Assembly (NCBI GenBank): GCA_964465145.1
Contig: CAYXJR010000009.1
Coordinates: forward strand, 11,375-75,374
Origin: JAUVKA01 sp964465145
GTDB taxonomy: Bacteria; Bacteroidota; Bacteroidia; Bacteroidales; UBA12481
Direction: 5' to 3'
Length of the DNA: 64,000 nucleotides
Part shown: piece by piece, positions 8,715 through 16,584 of the stretch
Layout: the number at the start of each line of letters is the position of its first letter
Position numbering within the stretch: position 1 is the stretch's first letter
The notes under the pieces: generated by a model
What the model saw: only the letters and a program-made list of their open reading frames with translations
The model's database searches: none
What the model was told of the DNA's origin: nothing
Program-made: the position numbers and the translations under genes

Positions 8715-10067
8715 ATGGAAAAGAAACAAGTGGTTAGCAGGAGGAAGTTTCTCGGGACAGCCGGAATGGTTGGAGTAGTGGGAAGTATCGGAGTGGGTTC
8801 ACTTATTGCTGCCTGCGGGAGAAATAAAACTCTAAAGAATATCCCGGCAACGGATAAACTTGACCAGGCACCCGATGGTGAATTACTGAAAGCAGGCCTG
8901 GTTGGATGTGGGAACCGGGGAACCGGGGCAGCCTTCAATTTCCTGGATGCGGGTCCAAACCTTCAATTGGTTGCCCTGGCAGATGTGTTTGACGATCAGT
9001 TACAGATGTGCCGTGGTAAATTAAAAGAAAGTAAAAATGTCGATATCCCAGATAACATGTGCTTTACTGGGTTTGACGGATATAAAAAACTGATTGAATC
9101 CGGCGTTGATATTGTTTTGCTTGCTACACCTCCACATTTCAGGCCGGAGCATCTGGCCGCCTGCGTGGAAGCAAAAAAACATGTGTTTATGGAAAAACCG
9201 GCCGCGGTTGATCCCGTGGGAATCCGCTCTGTTATTGGATCGGCCAAAAAAGCCGAAGCCATAGGCCTGTGCATTGTAGGAGGTACCCAAAGAAGGCACC
9301 AGCTGGATTACCTGGAAACATACCGTCAGGTACAGATGGGGGCTATCGGCGATGTTGTTGCTGCCAATGCATACTGGTTGCAGAACCATGTATGGTACAG
9401 AACCCGACAAGAAGGCTGGTCAGACATGGAATATATGATTCGTAACTGGAACAATTTCAGGTGGTTATGCGGAGATCATTTCCTAGACACTCATGTTCAT
9501 AATATTGATGTCATTAACTGGTTTGCAGGAGGCCAGCCGATATCCGCCATTGGCGGAGGAGCACGTCATCGCAGGCTGACCGGCGATCAATGGGACTTTT
9601 TTAGTGTCGATTTTTATTTTGGCAAAGGAGTCCATTCCCATTCCATGACAAGACAGATCGATAATTGTGCTAATGCCACTGCCGAACACATAAGGGGAAC
9701 TGAGGGATATACTAATTGCCAGAATACCATCTTCAATCCTGATGGGAGCATTAAGTGGAAATATGAATACCCAAAGGATGACAACGGAAACGAAACTGCA
9801 ACTGTTAAAATTTCTCCATATGTTCAGGAACATATTGACCTTGTCACGGCTATCCGTACCAACCAGCCGATAAATGAGGCCGAACAATTGGCTTTGTCAA
9901 CCCTTACGGCCATTATGGGCCGGGAAGCTGCATATACCGGACAAAAGATCACCTGGGAGGAAATCTCCAAATCCAGCATGCGCATGGGCCCCACAGAATA
10001 TGTGATGGGACCTGTAGATATGGAAATCAAAACCCCCATTCCTGGAACACAACACGGCAAAAGCTAA
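8715..10067 (+). CDS. Gfo/Idh/MocA family oxidoreductase, Tat-exported lipoprotein-like
   Basis: 450 residues. The N terminus has a twin-arginine signal (SRRKFLGT, Arg9-Arg10) ending in a lipobox-like LIAAC with Cys34, so the enzyme is probably exported folded with its NAD(P) cofactor and may be lipid-anchored. The Rossmann loop GLVGCGNRGTG and hallmark MEKPAAVDP are clear, and a downstream DTHVHNIDVINW supplies the catalytic His region. This fits the glycoside-oxidising Tat subgroup common in Bacteroidota. It lies 40 bp after the cytochrome fusion, an attractive electron acceptor for a periplasmic sugar oxidase whose NAD is tightly bound, though no direct link is visible. Confidence 0.9.
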   Translation: MEKKQVVSRRKFLGTAGMVGVVGSIGVGSLIAACGRNKTLKNIPATDKLDQAPDGELLKAGLVGCGNRGTGAAFNFLDAGPNLQLVALADVFDDQLQMCRGKLKESKNVDIPDNMCFTGFDGYKKLIESGVDIVLLATPPHFRPEHLAACVEAKKHVFMEKPAAVDPVGIRSVIGSAKKAEAIGLCIVGGTQRRHQLDYLETYRQVQMGAIGDVVAANAYWLQNHVWYRTRQEGWSDMEYMIRNWNNFRWLCGDHFLDTHVHNIDVINWFAGGQPISAIGGGARHRRLTGDQWDFFSVDFYFGKGVHSHSMTRQIDNCANATAEHIRGTEGYTNCQNTIFNPDGSIKWKYEYPKDDNGNETATVKISPYVQEHIDLVTAIRTNQPINEAEQLALSTLTAIMGREAAYTGQKITWEEISKSSMRMGPTEYVMGPVDMEIKTPIPGTQHGKS

Positions 10068-10390
10068 GAAAGGAAAACAGGAGCCTTCGGAAGATACAAG
10101 ATACAAGATACAAGAAGAAGGCCTTCGGAAGATTCAAGACATAAGACCAAAGACTCAAGAGGAACTCATAGAAGATCCCTATTCAACCTGCAACTCGCAA
10201 CCTGCAACTCGCAACCTGCAACTCGCAACCTGCAACTCGCAACCTGCAACCTACAACTCGGCCCCTGAGCCTGTCGAAGGGCAACCTGAAACATCTCCTA
10301 TTCTCTTCTTAAAAAATGTTAAATCAGTACAGTTATCGTTTTATCTGATTAATTTTATTCCCTCTAGATCAAACTCAAAAAACTATCAAC
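10068..10390. other. 323-bp intergenic region made largely of short repeats
   Basis: No gene is apparent. It holds AGATACA repeated three times (10092-10115), a duplicated GCCTTCGGAAGAT (around 10082-10094 and 10120-10132), the 14-bp tandem array listed separately, and at 10261-10282 the CCCTGAGCCTGTCGAAGGG word, an imperfect palindrome seen between genes in many bacteria. The last ~80 bp before the S9 peptidase are free of repeats and must hold its promoter. Confidence 0.75.
10184..10260. repeat. 14-bp tandem repeat array (CAACCTGCAACTCG)
   Basis: Four exact head-to-tail copies of CAACCTGCAACTCG run from 10184 to 10239, followed by a degenerate fifth copy to 10260. Units abut without spacers, so this is a minisatellite and not a CRISPR array. 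Confidence 0.95.
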
Positions 10391-12796
10391 ATGAAAAAAC
10401 TTGTTTTTCTGATCATGGCGAGCATCCTGTTTGCCGGTTCTGGATTTAGCCAGAAAGCTGATTTTCGCACTGCAGAGAAATTCAAATCTTCTAACTTGTC
10501 CAAAATGCTGGGCAGCAGTTCAGTGCGCCCCGTCTGGCTAAAAGACATCGATGAATTTTGGTACTCTTATAAAACCGGCCAGGGAAAAAATTATTGGCTT
10601 GTAGACCCGGGAAAAAAGGTCAAAGAACCTCTGTTTGATAATCATTACATAGCCTCCGAGGTTAACCAGCAGATAAACAAGATACTTAATCACCTTGATC
10701 TTCCTCTTCAGAACCTCAAATTTAAAGATGATAATAAAGCTCTGAATTTTGAAGTCGACAGTTTCAAATTTGAGTATGAACTGAAGACAAAAAAACTATT
10801 TATAACCGATACCATTGATAAAAAAGAAGAGGAGAAAAAAAAAGAAAAGGACTCCTGGAAGGGATACAATAAGGACTCAACATGGATTGTTTTTGCCCGG
10901 CAGTATAATCTGTTTATTATGAAAGCTGATGATCCCGACAGCATAGAATACCAGCTAACCACGGATGGTGAAAAATATTACTCCTGGGGGGGTAGATACC
11001 GCGACAGCGTGGAGGAAGATACCACCAAACGGCAAAGAGCCTCTGTAAGATGGTTTGAGGATAATACGAAATTTTATGTCACACGCAGCGATTCACGTAA
11101 AGTGAAAGATCTTTGGGTGATCAATGTTCTTAAAAATCCCAGACCTGAATTAGAGACTTACAGGTATGCAATGCCCGGAGATGAAAATGTTCCACAATCA
11201 GAACTATGGGTCTTTAATGCAGAGGACAAATCAAGCTTAAAAATTGATACGGACAAATGGAAGGATCAAACATTCCGGGTTCAATTATTGGGAGACAATA
11301 CAGATGAACTAATCATTACCCGCAAAGATCGTACCTGTGCAAAAATTGAAATCTGTAAAGCCAATGCTTACACAGGCGAGGTCTCTGTTTTGTATGAAGA
11401 AACGGATGAACCATATTTCAATGGGGAATATTCTGGTCTAAGTATTTTGAATGAAGGGAAAGACTACATCTGGTGGTCGGAGCGTACTGGTTTTGGACAA
11501 TTGTATCTATATGATGCTGATTTTACCCTGGTGAACCCTATCACCAGGGGCAATTATGTTGTTGGGAATATCAATCGTATTGATACTGCCGGAAGGGTGG
11601 TGTATTTTGAGGCATTCAACAAGGAACCCGGTATCGATCCTTATTATAAAATGTTCTACAGGGTTAATTTTGATGGTTCTGGTCTGAGCCTGCTTACCCC
11701 GGAAGACGCAACTCACTCCATGAGCATGGCCAAGTCCAATAAATACTTTGTTGATTCATATTCCAGAGTAGATATGCCGCCGGTTTCCGTGCTCAGAGAC
11801 AATAAAGGCAATATACTCCTGGCCCTGGAGGAAATGGATCTTACCCGCATCCTGGAAACCGGCTGGCAAATGCCGGAGAAATTTATTGTTAAAGCAGTAG
11901 ATGGAGTAACTGATTTATATGGTGTGATATGGAAGCCTTTTAAAATGGAAGAGGGCCGGAAGTATCCCATTATCTCCTATGTATATCCAGGCCCGCAAAC
12001 AGAAAGTGTACCACGTGGATTTTCTGCCTCGGGAAAAAATCAGGCTCTGGCCCAATTAGGCTTCGTGGTTGTTTCTGTGGGTCACCGCGGCGGTAGCCCT
12101 CAACGGTATAAGTATTATCATACTTATGGGTATGATAATTTGCGGGATTATACATTGGCGGATGACAAATACGCAATGGAACAGCTGGCTGACCGGTTTG
12201 ATTTTATTGATATCACAAAGGTTGGCATTTTTGGCCATTCTGGCGGTGGATTCATGTCAACCGCTGCCCTGTTTACTTATCCGGATTTTTATACCGCAGC
12301 GGTTTCTTCGTCAGGTAACCACGACAACAACATTTACAATCTGTGGTGGGGAGAAACCCACCATGGGGTAACCGAGGTAAAAAAGACTGTGAAAAAGGGT
12401 AAGGATAAAAAAGACGGTGAGGGAGATAATGATAAGGTGGATAAGAACGATAACAAAGGCTGGCCTGAAGAAGATAGTGTCAAGAAGGAAGAGGAGGTCA
12501 AGATTACTTTTAAATCAGTAATCCCGAAAAATCAAGATCTGGCGAAAAACCTCAAAGGTCATCTCCTTCTTGTCCATGGTGATATTGACAACAATGTTCA
12601 CCCTGGAAATTCTATCCGCGTAGCAGATGCCCTTATTGCTGCTGGTAAGAGATTTGACTTTATGGTCATGCCAGGACAAAGGCATGGTTACGGCAAATAT
12701 TCAGAATATTTTGAAAAAATGATGTGGTACTACTTTGCCGAACACCTGCTGGGTGATTATCGAACCAACGTGGAAATAAACAACCCTGACAAATAG
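10391..12796 (+). CDS. S9 family prolyl oligopeptidase / dipeptidyl peptidase IV-like
   Basis: 801 residues with a Sec signal peptide (MKKLVFLIMASILFAGSGFSQ), hence periplasmic. Residues ~90-480 are the beta-propeller that gates access. The alpha/beta hydrolase domain has nucleophile Ser617 in GHSGGG, Asp733 in HGDIDNNVHPGNS and His765 in PGQRHGYG, a complete triad. The family cleaves short peptides, often after Pro. A lysine/aspartate-rich insertion at about 663-704 (for example KKGKDKKDGEGDNDKVDKND) lies between Ser and Asp and is not part of the usual fold; it is probably a surface loop. The gene stands alone after a repeat-rich spacer; a GC-rich hairpin follows its stop codon. Confidence 0.93.
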   Translation: MKKLVFLIMASILFAGSGFSQKADFRTAEKFKSSNLSKMLGSSSVRPVWLKDIDEFWYSYKTGQGKNYWLVDPGKKVKEPLFDNHYIASEVNQQINKILNHLDLPLQNLKFKDDNKALNFEVDSFKFEYELKTKKLFITDTIDKKEEEKKKEKDSWKGYNKDSTWIVFARQYNLFIMKADDPDSIEYQLTTDGEKYYSWGGRYRDSVEEDTTKRQRASVRWFEDNTKFYVTRSDSRKVKDLWVINVLKNPRPELETYRYAMPGDENVPQSELWVFNAEDKSSLKIDTDKWKDQTFRVQLLGDNTDELIITRKDRTCAKIEICKANAYTGEVSVLYEETDEPYFNGEYSGLSILNEGKDYIWWSERTGFGQLYLYDADFTLVNPITRGNYVVGNINRIDTAGRVVYFEAFNKEPGIDPYYKMFYRVNFDGSGLSLLTPEDATHSMSMAKSNKYFVDSYSRVDMPPVSVLRDNKGNILLALEEMDLTRILETGWQMPEKFIVKAVDGVTDLYGVIWKPFKMEEGRKYPIISYVYPGPQTESVPRGFSASGKNQALAQLGFVVVSVGHRGGSPQRYKYYHTYGYDNLRDYTLADDKYAMEQLADRFDFIDITKVGIFGHSGGGFMSTAALFTYPDFYTAAVSSSGNHDNNIYNLWWGETHHGVTEVKKTVKKGKDKKDGEGDNDKVDKNDNKGWPEEDSVKKEEEVKITFKSVIPKNQDLAKNLKGHLLLVHGDIDNNVHPGNSIRVADALIAAGKRFDFMVMPGQRHGYGKYSEYFEKMMWYYFAEHLLGDYRTNVEINNPDK

Positions 12797-12803
12797 AGAT
12801 CAT

Positions 12804-12824
12804 CCCGGGGGACAAAGCCCCGGG
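12804..12824. repeat. GC-rich hairpin after the S9 peptidase
   Basis: Perfect 7-bp inverted repeat: CCCGGGG, a 7-base spacer GACAAAG, then CCCCGGG, 8 bp past the S9 stop codon. No T-tract follows, so it resembles an intergenic palindromic repeat more than a classical terminator, though it may still protect or end the transcript. Confidence 0.7.
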
Positions 12825-12855
12825 CTACGGTCATCTTTTTGTCACCTGTCACTTG

Positions 12856-13326
12856 TTACTCTCTAAACCCATTTACAAGGTGGCTTCCGTCACAAAATGG
12901 ATGATTTTCTGTTCCTCCGCAGCGACAAAGCGCTATTTGATTAGTTGTTTCAATTTTCTTCCCGGATCCCCGGGATACATTGAAGTTTCCTTTAATTATA
13001 GCGGGCCCGTTGTCAATAATCAGAATCTCTGTTGGCGGTGGGGTTGGGACTTTATCTTCTGAAGCGGGAGCACAATTTATATTATTTATTTCTTCGCTGG
13101 TAAGATCTTTATTCCACTTCCATGTCAATGCATCCGTTGGGCATTGTTCCACTATGTCAACAATTTCTTTAGTCGTACCATTCGCCATATTTACCCATGG
13201 ACGCTTTGTTGGGTCGAAAACCTTCCTAAGCTTCATGAAACATATAGTGGCGTGTATACAAGTTTCCGGTTTCCAGAAAACAGTTACATCATCATTGCTA
13301 TATTGGCGGTTATTTGGATTGCTCAT
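12856..13326 (-). CDS. Fer4_19 plus CDGSH double iron-sulfur protein
   Basis: 156 residues. The N-terminal half resembles the divergent single-cluster ferredoxin Fer4_19/YjdI, with Cys23, Cys29 and Cys62 (QCPTDALTWKW). The C-terminal half contains an exact CDGSH motif, CRCGGTENHPFCDGSH (134-149), whose three Cys and one His bind a redox-active [2Fe-2S] cluster. A proline-rich linker (about 93-100) joins them. It is probably a cytoplasmic electron-transfer or redox-sensing protein; no partner is obvious. The next gene upstream in the same direction (DUF1080) ends 66 bp away and may share its transcript. Confidence 0.88.
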   Translation of the reverse strand: MSNPNNRQYSNDDVTVFWKPETCIHATICFMKLRKVFDPTKRPWVNMANGTTKEIVDIVEQCPTDALTWKWNKDLTSEEINNINCAPASEDKVPTPPPTEILIIDNGPAIIKGNFNVSRGSGKKIETTNQIALCRCGGTENHPFCDGSHLVNGFRE

Positions 13327-13392
13327 TTACCATAAAAGCGTTTAGTGCTAAAGATTTGTATATTAATCACTTTATACAATATAACAAGTCTA

Positions 13393-14094
13393 TTACAGTT
13401 TCTTAATCTTTATGTTTCGAAAATTACAGGTTCCACCATGATCCTGAAGAGCAATGTACCCATCCTTATATTTTCCGTAGCCATCTGCATCCTTCCATTT
13501 CGAATTGTTTTTCAATTCGTACCACTCATCGGTCCACATATCATATTCAACAACTTTCCTTCCATTCAGATAGTGTTCTACATGTGGCCCCTTTACCAGG
13601 ATCCTTGCCGTATTCCATTCATCAAGGGTTTTAACCTGTCCGAATTTAGGGGGATGGACATCGTAATTGGCGCCGGTATCATGAAGAGGCCCTGATTCCG
13701 GGACACCAACATCGTCAAGCAACTGATATTCAGGACCTGTCATATAAACTGTGCCATATTCATCTCCCTCCTTGACATGAAAGAAAATCCCTGAATTACT
13801 ACTCTCCCCAATTTTAAACTCAAGCCGCAGATCAAAATCGGAATATTGATTCCTGGTAATTATATCGCCTCCCTGACCGTGGGCTAAACCCAGGGCTTTC
13901 ATTCCGTGCTCTTCTATTGCCCAACCCTGGACTGCATCTTTTTTAAATCCGCGCCATTGATCCATGGATACTCCATCAAAAAGCAGTTCCCAACCTTCAT
14001 CTATCTCTTGCTGAGTTAACTTGTTGAGATGTTGCGCATTAACTTTTGGCAATATAATCGCCAATAAGACCAAAAGGGTAATTAGTTTTTTCAT
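13393..14094 (-). CDS. DUF1080 family protein (3-keto-glycoside hydrolase-like), periplasmic
   Basis: 233 residues with a Sec signal (MKKLITLLVLLAIILPKVNAQ), so exported. Family motifs run through the protein: EGWELLFDGVSMDQWRG, DFDLRLEFKIGESSNSGIFFH, EYQLLDD, ARILVKGPHVEHYLNGRKVVEY and the ending GGTCNFRNIKIKKL. DUF1080 (PF06439) is a concanavalin-like beta-sandwich; characterised members hydrolyse 3-keto-glycosides after a Gfo/Idh-type dehydrogenase has oxidised C3. This is the second family member in the window (the other is cut by the left edge). The spacer upstream of it is filled with short repeats. Confidence 0.9.
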   Translation of the reverse strand: MKKLITLLVLLAIILPKVNAQHLNKLTQQEIDEGWELLFDGVSMDQWRGFKKDAVQGWAIEEHGMKALGLAHGQGGDIITRNQYSDFDLRLEFKIGESSNSGIFFHVKEGDEYGTVYMTGPEYQLLDDVGVPESGPLHDTGANYDVHPPKFGQVKTLDEWNTARILVKGPHVEHYLNGRKVVEYDMWTDEWYELKNNSKWKDADGYGKYKDGYIALQDHGGTCNFRNIKIKKL

Positions 14095-14210
14095 TTTTCT
14101 GTTTTTCAGTGATAAAATTAATTTTGTCCTGTGCTTTTTTTATTAAAAAAAAACAGGTTTTAAGCTTTCGTAAATATAAGGATAAATTGGGGACATGGGG
14201 ACCAGAATAA

Positions 14211-14312
14211 GACACAAGACCAAAGACACAAGACACAAGATACAAGATACAAGATACAAGACTAAACTTATAAACCTTATAAACCTTATAAACCTTATAA
14301 ACCATATAAACC
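14211..14312. repeat. Two adjacent short tandem repeats (ACAAGAT and TTATAAACC)
   Basis: From 14211 to about 14262 the sequence is built from ACACAAG and ACAAGAT words. From 14268 to 14312 a 9-bp unit TTATAAACC repeats about five times, the last copy slightly changed. The ACAAGAT word is the same as in the 10.1-kb spacer. The array falls between the DUF1080 start and the nitroreductase remnant; I see no gene or RNA in 14095-14386. Confidence 0.9.
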
Positions 14313-14386
14313 ATAATAATTAATCTCCATAAATTGTTTACAAACTAGTTAGGATTGCATAAATTGGGAGTTTTAAATTCTTTTTG

Positions 14387-14572
14387 ATGCATTATTCTGT
14401 TTACGATACCATACTTGAGCGGACCTCGAGTAGAAGCTATGAATCCAGGGATTTTATTGTTGGCCAGGCTTTGCCAGGCAAACAGGCCTTCCTGGATTAT
14501 GGATATTTGCTTGAAAAGATCATCTTGGAACTAACCAGTATGAAACTGGGAACATGTAAACAAAAAACATGA
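14387..14572 (+). pseudogene. Nitroreductase-family remnant with internal and 3' deletions
   Basis: The 61-codon frame begins MHYSVYDTILERTSSRSYE, a good match in style to the N-terminal FMN-binding segment of nitroreductases (xxILKRxSxRxY). It then jumps to FIVGQALPGKQAFLDYGYLLEKI and ILELTSMKLGTC, which resembles the mid-protein helix of TM1586-type putative nitroreductases and normally lies some 60-80 residues later. The usual tail after LGTCWLGG is absent. It therefore looks like a gene that lost an internal block and its 3' end. A tiny genuine protein cannot be fully excluded. The next gene starts 4 bp after its stop. Confidence 0.6.
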
Positions 14573-14576
14573 GCCA

Positions 14577-14738
14577 ATGTCCCTGTTTAGAGTTATTTTA
14601 TCCATTTTTTTTCCTCCTCTGGCAATTATAGACAAAGGCTGTGGATCAATTTTAATTGTATTCCTTCTCACTCTGGCCGGGTGGGTTCCAGGGGTAATCG
14701 CAGCTTTGGTAATACTCAACAGAGATAGATCCAGATAA
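14577..14738 (+). CDS. Pmp3/YqaE (UPF0057) family small membrane proteolipid
   Basis: A 53-codon gene. The protein starts MSLFRVILSIFFPPLAIIDK and continues GCGSILIVFLLTLAGWVPGV, then IAALVILNRDR. The two hydrophobic helices, the FPPLA turn and the GWxPGxIxAxxVI ending are diagnostic of the Pmp3/YqaE family (PF01679), normally 50-60 residues. These inner-membrane proteolipids are linked to membrane potential and salt or cold stress. It lies 25 bp upstream of dtd and could be co-transcribed. The start has no strong ribosome-binding site. Confidence 0.88.
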   Translation: MSLFRVILSIFFPPLAIIDKGCGSILIVFLLTLAGWVPGVIAALVILNRDRSR

Positions 14739-14763
14739 GGAATTTTTTTTAAGTTTTAAGCTT

Positions 14764-15216
14764 ATGAGGGTATTGATTCAGCGGGTTAAAGAAGCATCTG
14801 TTAGAATTAATGGAAAAACGGTTTCTGCTATTGGCCCTGGTTTATTACTATTTGTAGGAATTGAAAATGCCGACCATGAGGATGATATCATTTGGCTCAG
14901 TAATAAAATCATTGGACTTCGTATTTTTGACGATGTGAATGGGCTTATGAATCTCTCCCTGTTGGAAACGAAGGGGGATATACTGGCTGTATCCCAATTC
15001 ACCTTGCTTGCCCGTGTAAAAAAAGGATTCCGGCCATCATATATTGACGCTGCCCCTCCTCAAATATCTGTTCCCCTTTATGAACGTCTTGTAAGCCAGC
15101 TGGAATCAGACCTTGGTAAAAGGGTTTATACCGGAGTATTCGGGGCTGAAATGCAGATAGGACTGATCAATGACGGCCCGGTTACTGTTTTTATTGATAG
15201 TAAAAACAAAAAATGA
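14764..15216 (+). CDS. dtd: D-aminoacyl-tRNA deacylase
   Basis: 150 residues, the usual length for DTD. Cytoplasmic homodimer that removes D-amino acids (and glycine from tRNA-Ala) from tRNA, a proofreading function. The two signature motifs are present: SQFTLLA (about residues 78-84) and NDGPVTVFID (about 136-145), the latter supplying the cross-subunit Gly-cisPro. The start MRVLIQRVKEASV is typical. deoC follows 34 bp downstream in the same direction. In Bacteroides a mazG-type gene often separates dtd and deoC (from memory); none fits here. Confidence 0.97.
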   Translation: MRVLIQRVKEASVRINGKTVSAIGPGLLLFVGIENADHEDDIIWLSNKIIGLRIFDDVNGLMNLSLLETKGDILAVSQFTLLARVKKGFRPSYIDAAPPQISVPLYERLVSQLESDLGKRVYTGVFGAEMQIGLINDGPVTVFIDSKNKK

Positions 15217-15250
15217 CAATTCAATAGGCTCAAAATCAAAAAAAAATATC

Positions 15251-16132
15251 ATGGACAAAATCAATAAATTTCAGGAAGTTTATGGTCCTGGGGAAGATGA
15301 ACTTTTTGTGGGGAATAGAACCCACGAGATTCTTGAAAAATACAGTGCCAATTATCAGGGGCCTAAATATCTTGAGAAAGCATTGTCCTGCATAGACCTT
15401 ACCAGCCTCAATCCAGAAGATAATGGAGCCCTGGCCAGGCGGTTTTGCCGAAATGTGAACCATTTCTCATCAGAGTTCACCGGCTTGCCCAATGTTGCAG
15501 CAATTTGTGTTTACCCCGCCATTATGGAAGAGGTTAGAAAAAATTTAACTGCTCCAGGCGTGAAGCTGGCTGTTGTTGGAGCCGGTTTTCCATCTTCACA
15601 GACCTTTCTTTCAGTAAAACTTGCTGAATGTAAATTATTGGCTTCGAAAGGGGCTGATGAAATAGATATTGTGATTTCTCTCGGGCGATTTCTAGGCGGA
15701 GACTACCAATATGTTGCAGATGAAATTACCCTGATAAAAGAAGCCATTGGGGAGGTTCTTCTAAAGGTTATTTTAGAGACAGGCAAACTATCCACCCCCG
15801 AAAATATTCGTGTGGCCAGCCTGCTGGCTATGGAATCAGGAGCAGATTTCATTAAAACCTCAACGGGGAAGGAAACTCCTGCCGCAAGCCCAGAAGCCTT
15901 TTATTCAATGGCAGTGGCTATCCGGGATTATTTTGTCGTCAGCGGTAGAAGGGTGGGAATCAAAGCAGCTGGGGGTATTTCCAGCCCCGGAAATGCACTC
16001 ATCTACCTATGCCTGCTAATGGAGATACTCGGGGAAGAGTGGTGTAATCCCAGCCTGTTTCGTATCGGCGCAAGCCGCCTTGCCAACAACCTTTTAAGTG
16101 AAATAACTGCCAGGGCCGTCAAATACTTCTGA
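15251..16132 (+). CDS. deoC: Deoxyribose-phosphate aldolase
   Basis: 293 residues. Class I aldolase that splits 2-deoxyribose 5-phosphate into glyceraldehyde 3-phosphate and acetaldehyde in deoxynucleoside salvage. Visible family motifs: CIDLTSLNP, VAAICVYP, VVGAGFPSSQT, GADEIDIVI, LKVILETG (Schiff-base Lys region) and DFIKTSTGK (second catalytic Lys). At 293 residues it belongs to the longer subgroup. The frame is open upstream to 15170, inside dtd, but the ATG at 15251 starts the protein proper, with an A-rich leader just before it. Confidence 0.95.
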   Translation: MDKINKFQEVYGPGEDELFVGNRTHEILEKYSANYQGPKYLEKALSCIDLTSLNPEDNGALARRFCRNVNHFSSEFTGLPNVAAICVYPAIMEEVRKNLTAPGVKLAVVGAGFPSSQTFLSVKLAECKLLASKGADEIDIVISLGRFLGGDYQYVADEITLIKEAIGEVLLKVILETGKLSTPENIRVASLLAMESGADFIKTSTGKETPAASPEAFYSMAVAIRDYFVVSGRRVGIKAAGGISSPGNALIYLCLLMEILGEEWCNPSLFRIGASRLANNLLSEITARAVKYF

Positions 16133-16195
16133 AATTATCTTGAAACCTGAGTAAAATTATGAATTCTGTTATTCAAATAACCCTGCAGTTAACTT

Positions 16196-16211
16196 AAATA
16201 TTTATATATTT
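16196..16211. promoter_or_regulatory. AT-rich inverted repeat overlapping a -7 box upstream of the ArsR gene
   Basis: AAATAT-TTAT-ATATTT is a perfect 6-bp dyad 27 bp before the ArsR start codon. It overlaps TATATTTG at 16205-16212, which matches the Bacteroidota -7 consensus TAnnTTTG. ArsR/SmtB repressors bind AT-rich dyads of this kind over their own promoters, so autorepression is a reasonable inference. Confidence 0.45.
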
Positions 16212-16238
16212 GTATGAGTACCATAATCATTGATTTTT

Positions 16239-16535
16239 ATGAAGTTTGAGTTATTAAAACCGGAACAGTTAGAACAGGCTTCCAGTATGCTAAAAGCGAT
16301 CGCACACCCTGTGCGAATCACCATTTTGTCATACCTGGAAGATGGGCAAAGGCTTACCGTAACGGAAATTCACGAAAGACTGGATATGGAGCAATCCACC
16401 ACATCTCATCATCTGGGTATAATGAAAGATAAGGGTGTATTGAGCAGCCAAAGAGAGGGCAAAAACACCTATTATTATCTGAGGCATGAGCAACTTCATA
16501 ATATCGTGGAATGCATTAGTAAATGCACTTGCTAA
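16239..16535 (+). CDS. ArsR family winged-helix transcriptional regulator
   Basis: 98 residues, typical size for ArsR/SmtB repressors. The start at ATG 16239 (MKFELLKPEQ) is preferred to a TTG three codons earlier. The core runs AIAHPVRITILSYL, then TVTEIHERLDMEQSTTSHHLGIMK (recognition helix with SxxSxHL) and the wing GVLSSQREGKNTYYYL. No CxC metal site is visible in the recognition helix. The C terminus ends ECISKCTC, three cysteines that could form a C-terminal thiol or metal site. An AT-rich dyad over the probable promoter suggests autoregulation. The target and inducer are unknown; queD follows 49 bp downstream. Confidence 0.9.
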   Translation: MKFELLKPEQLEQASSMLKAIAHPVRITILSYLEDGQRLTVTEIHERLDMEQSTTSHHLGIMKDKGVLSSQREGKNTYYYLRHEQLHNIVECISKCTC

Positions 16536-16584
16536 ACCCTTTGTTCTTCTGGTTGTTTAAACTCTACAACCAAAATAATTATCC

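Noticed and set aside
10184..10260. CRISPR-like array
   Set aside because: Units are 14 bp and directly adjacent, with no spacers and no cas genes.
14039..14314. 91-codon minus-strand frame with KVYKVYKVYK and LYLVSC strings
   Set aside because: It is a direct translation of the TTATAAACC and ACAAGAT repeats and overlaps the DUF1080 start.
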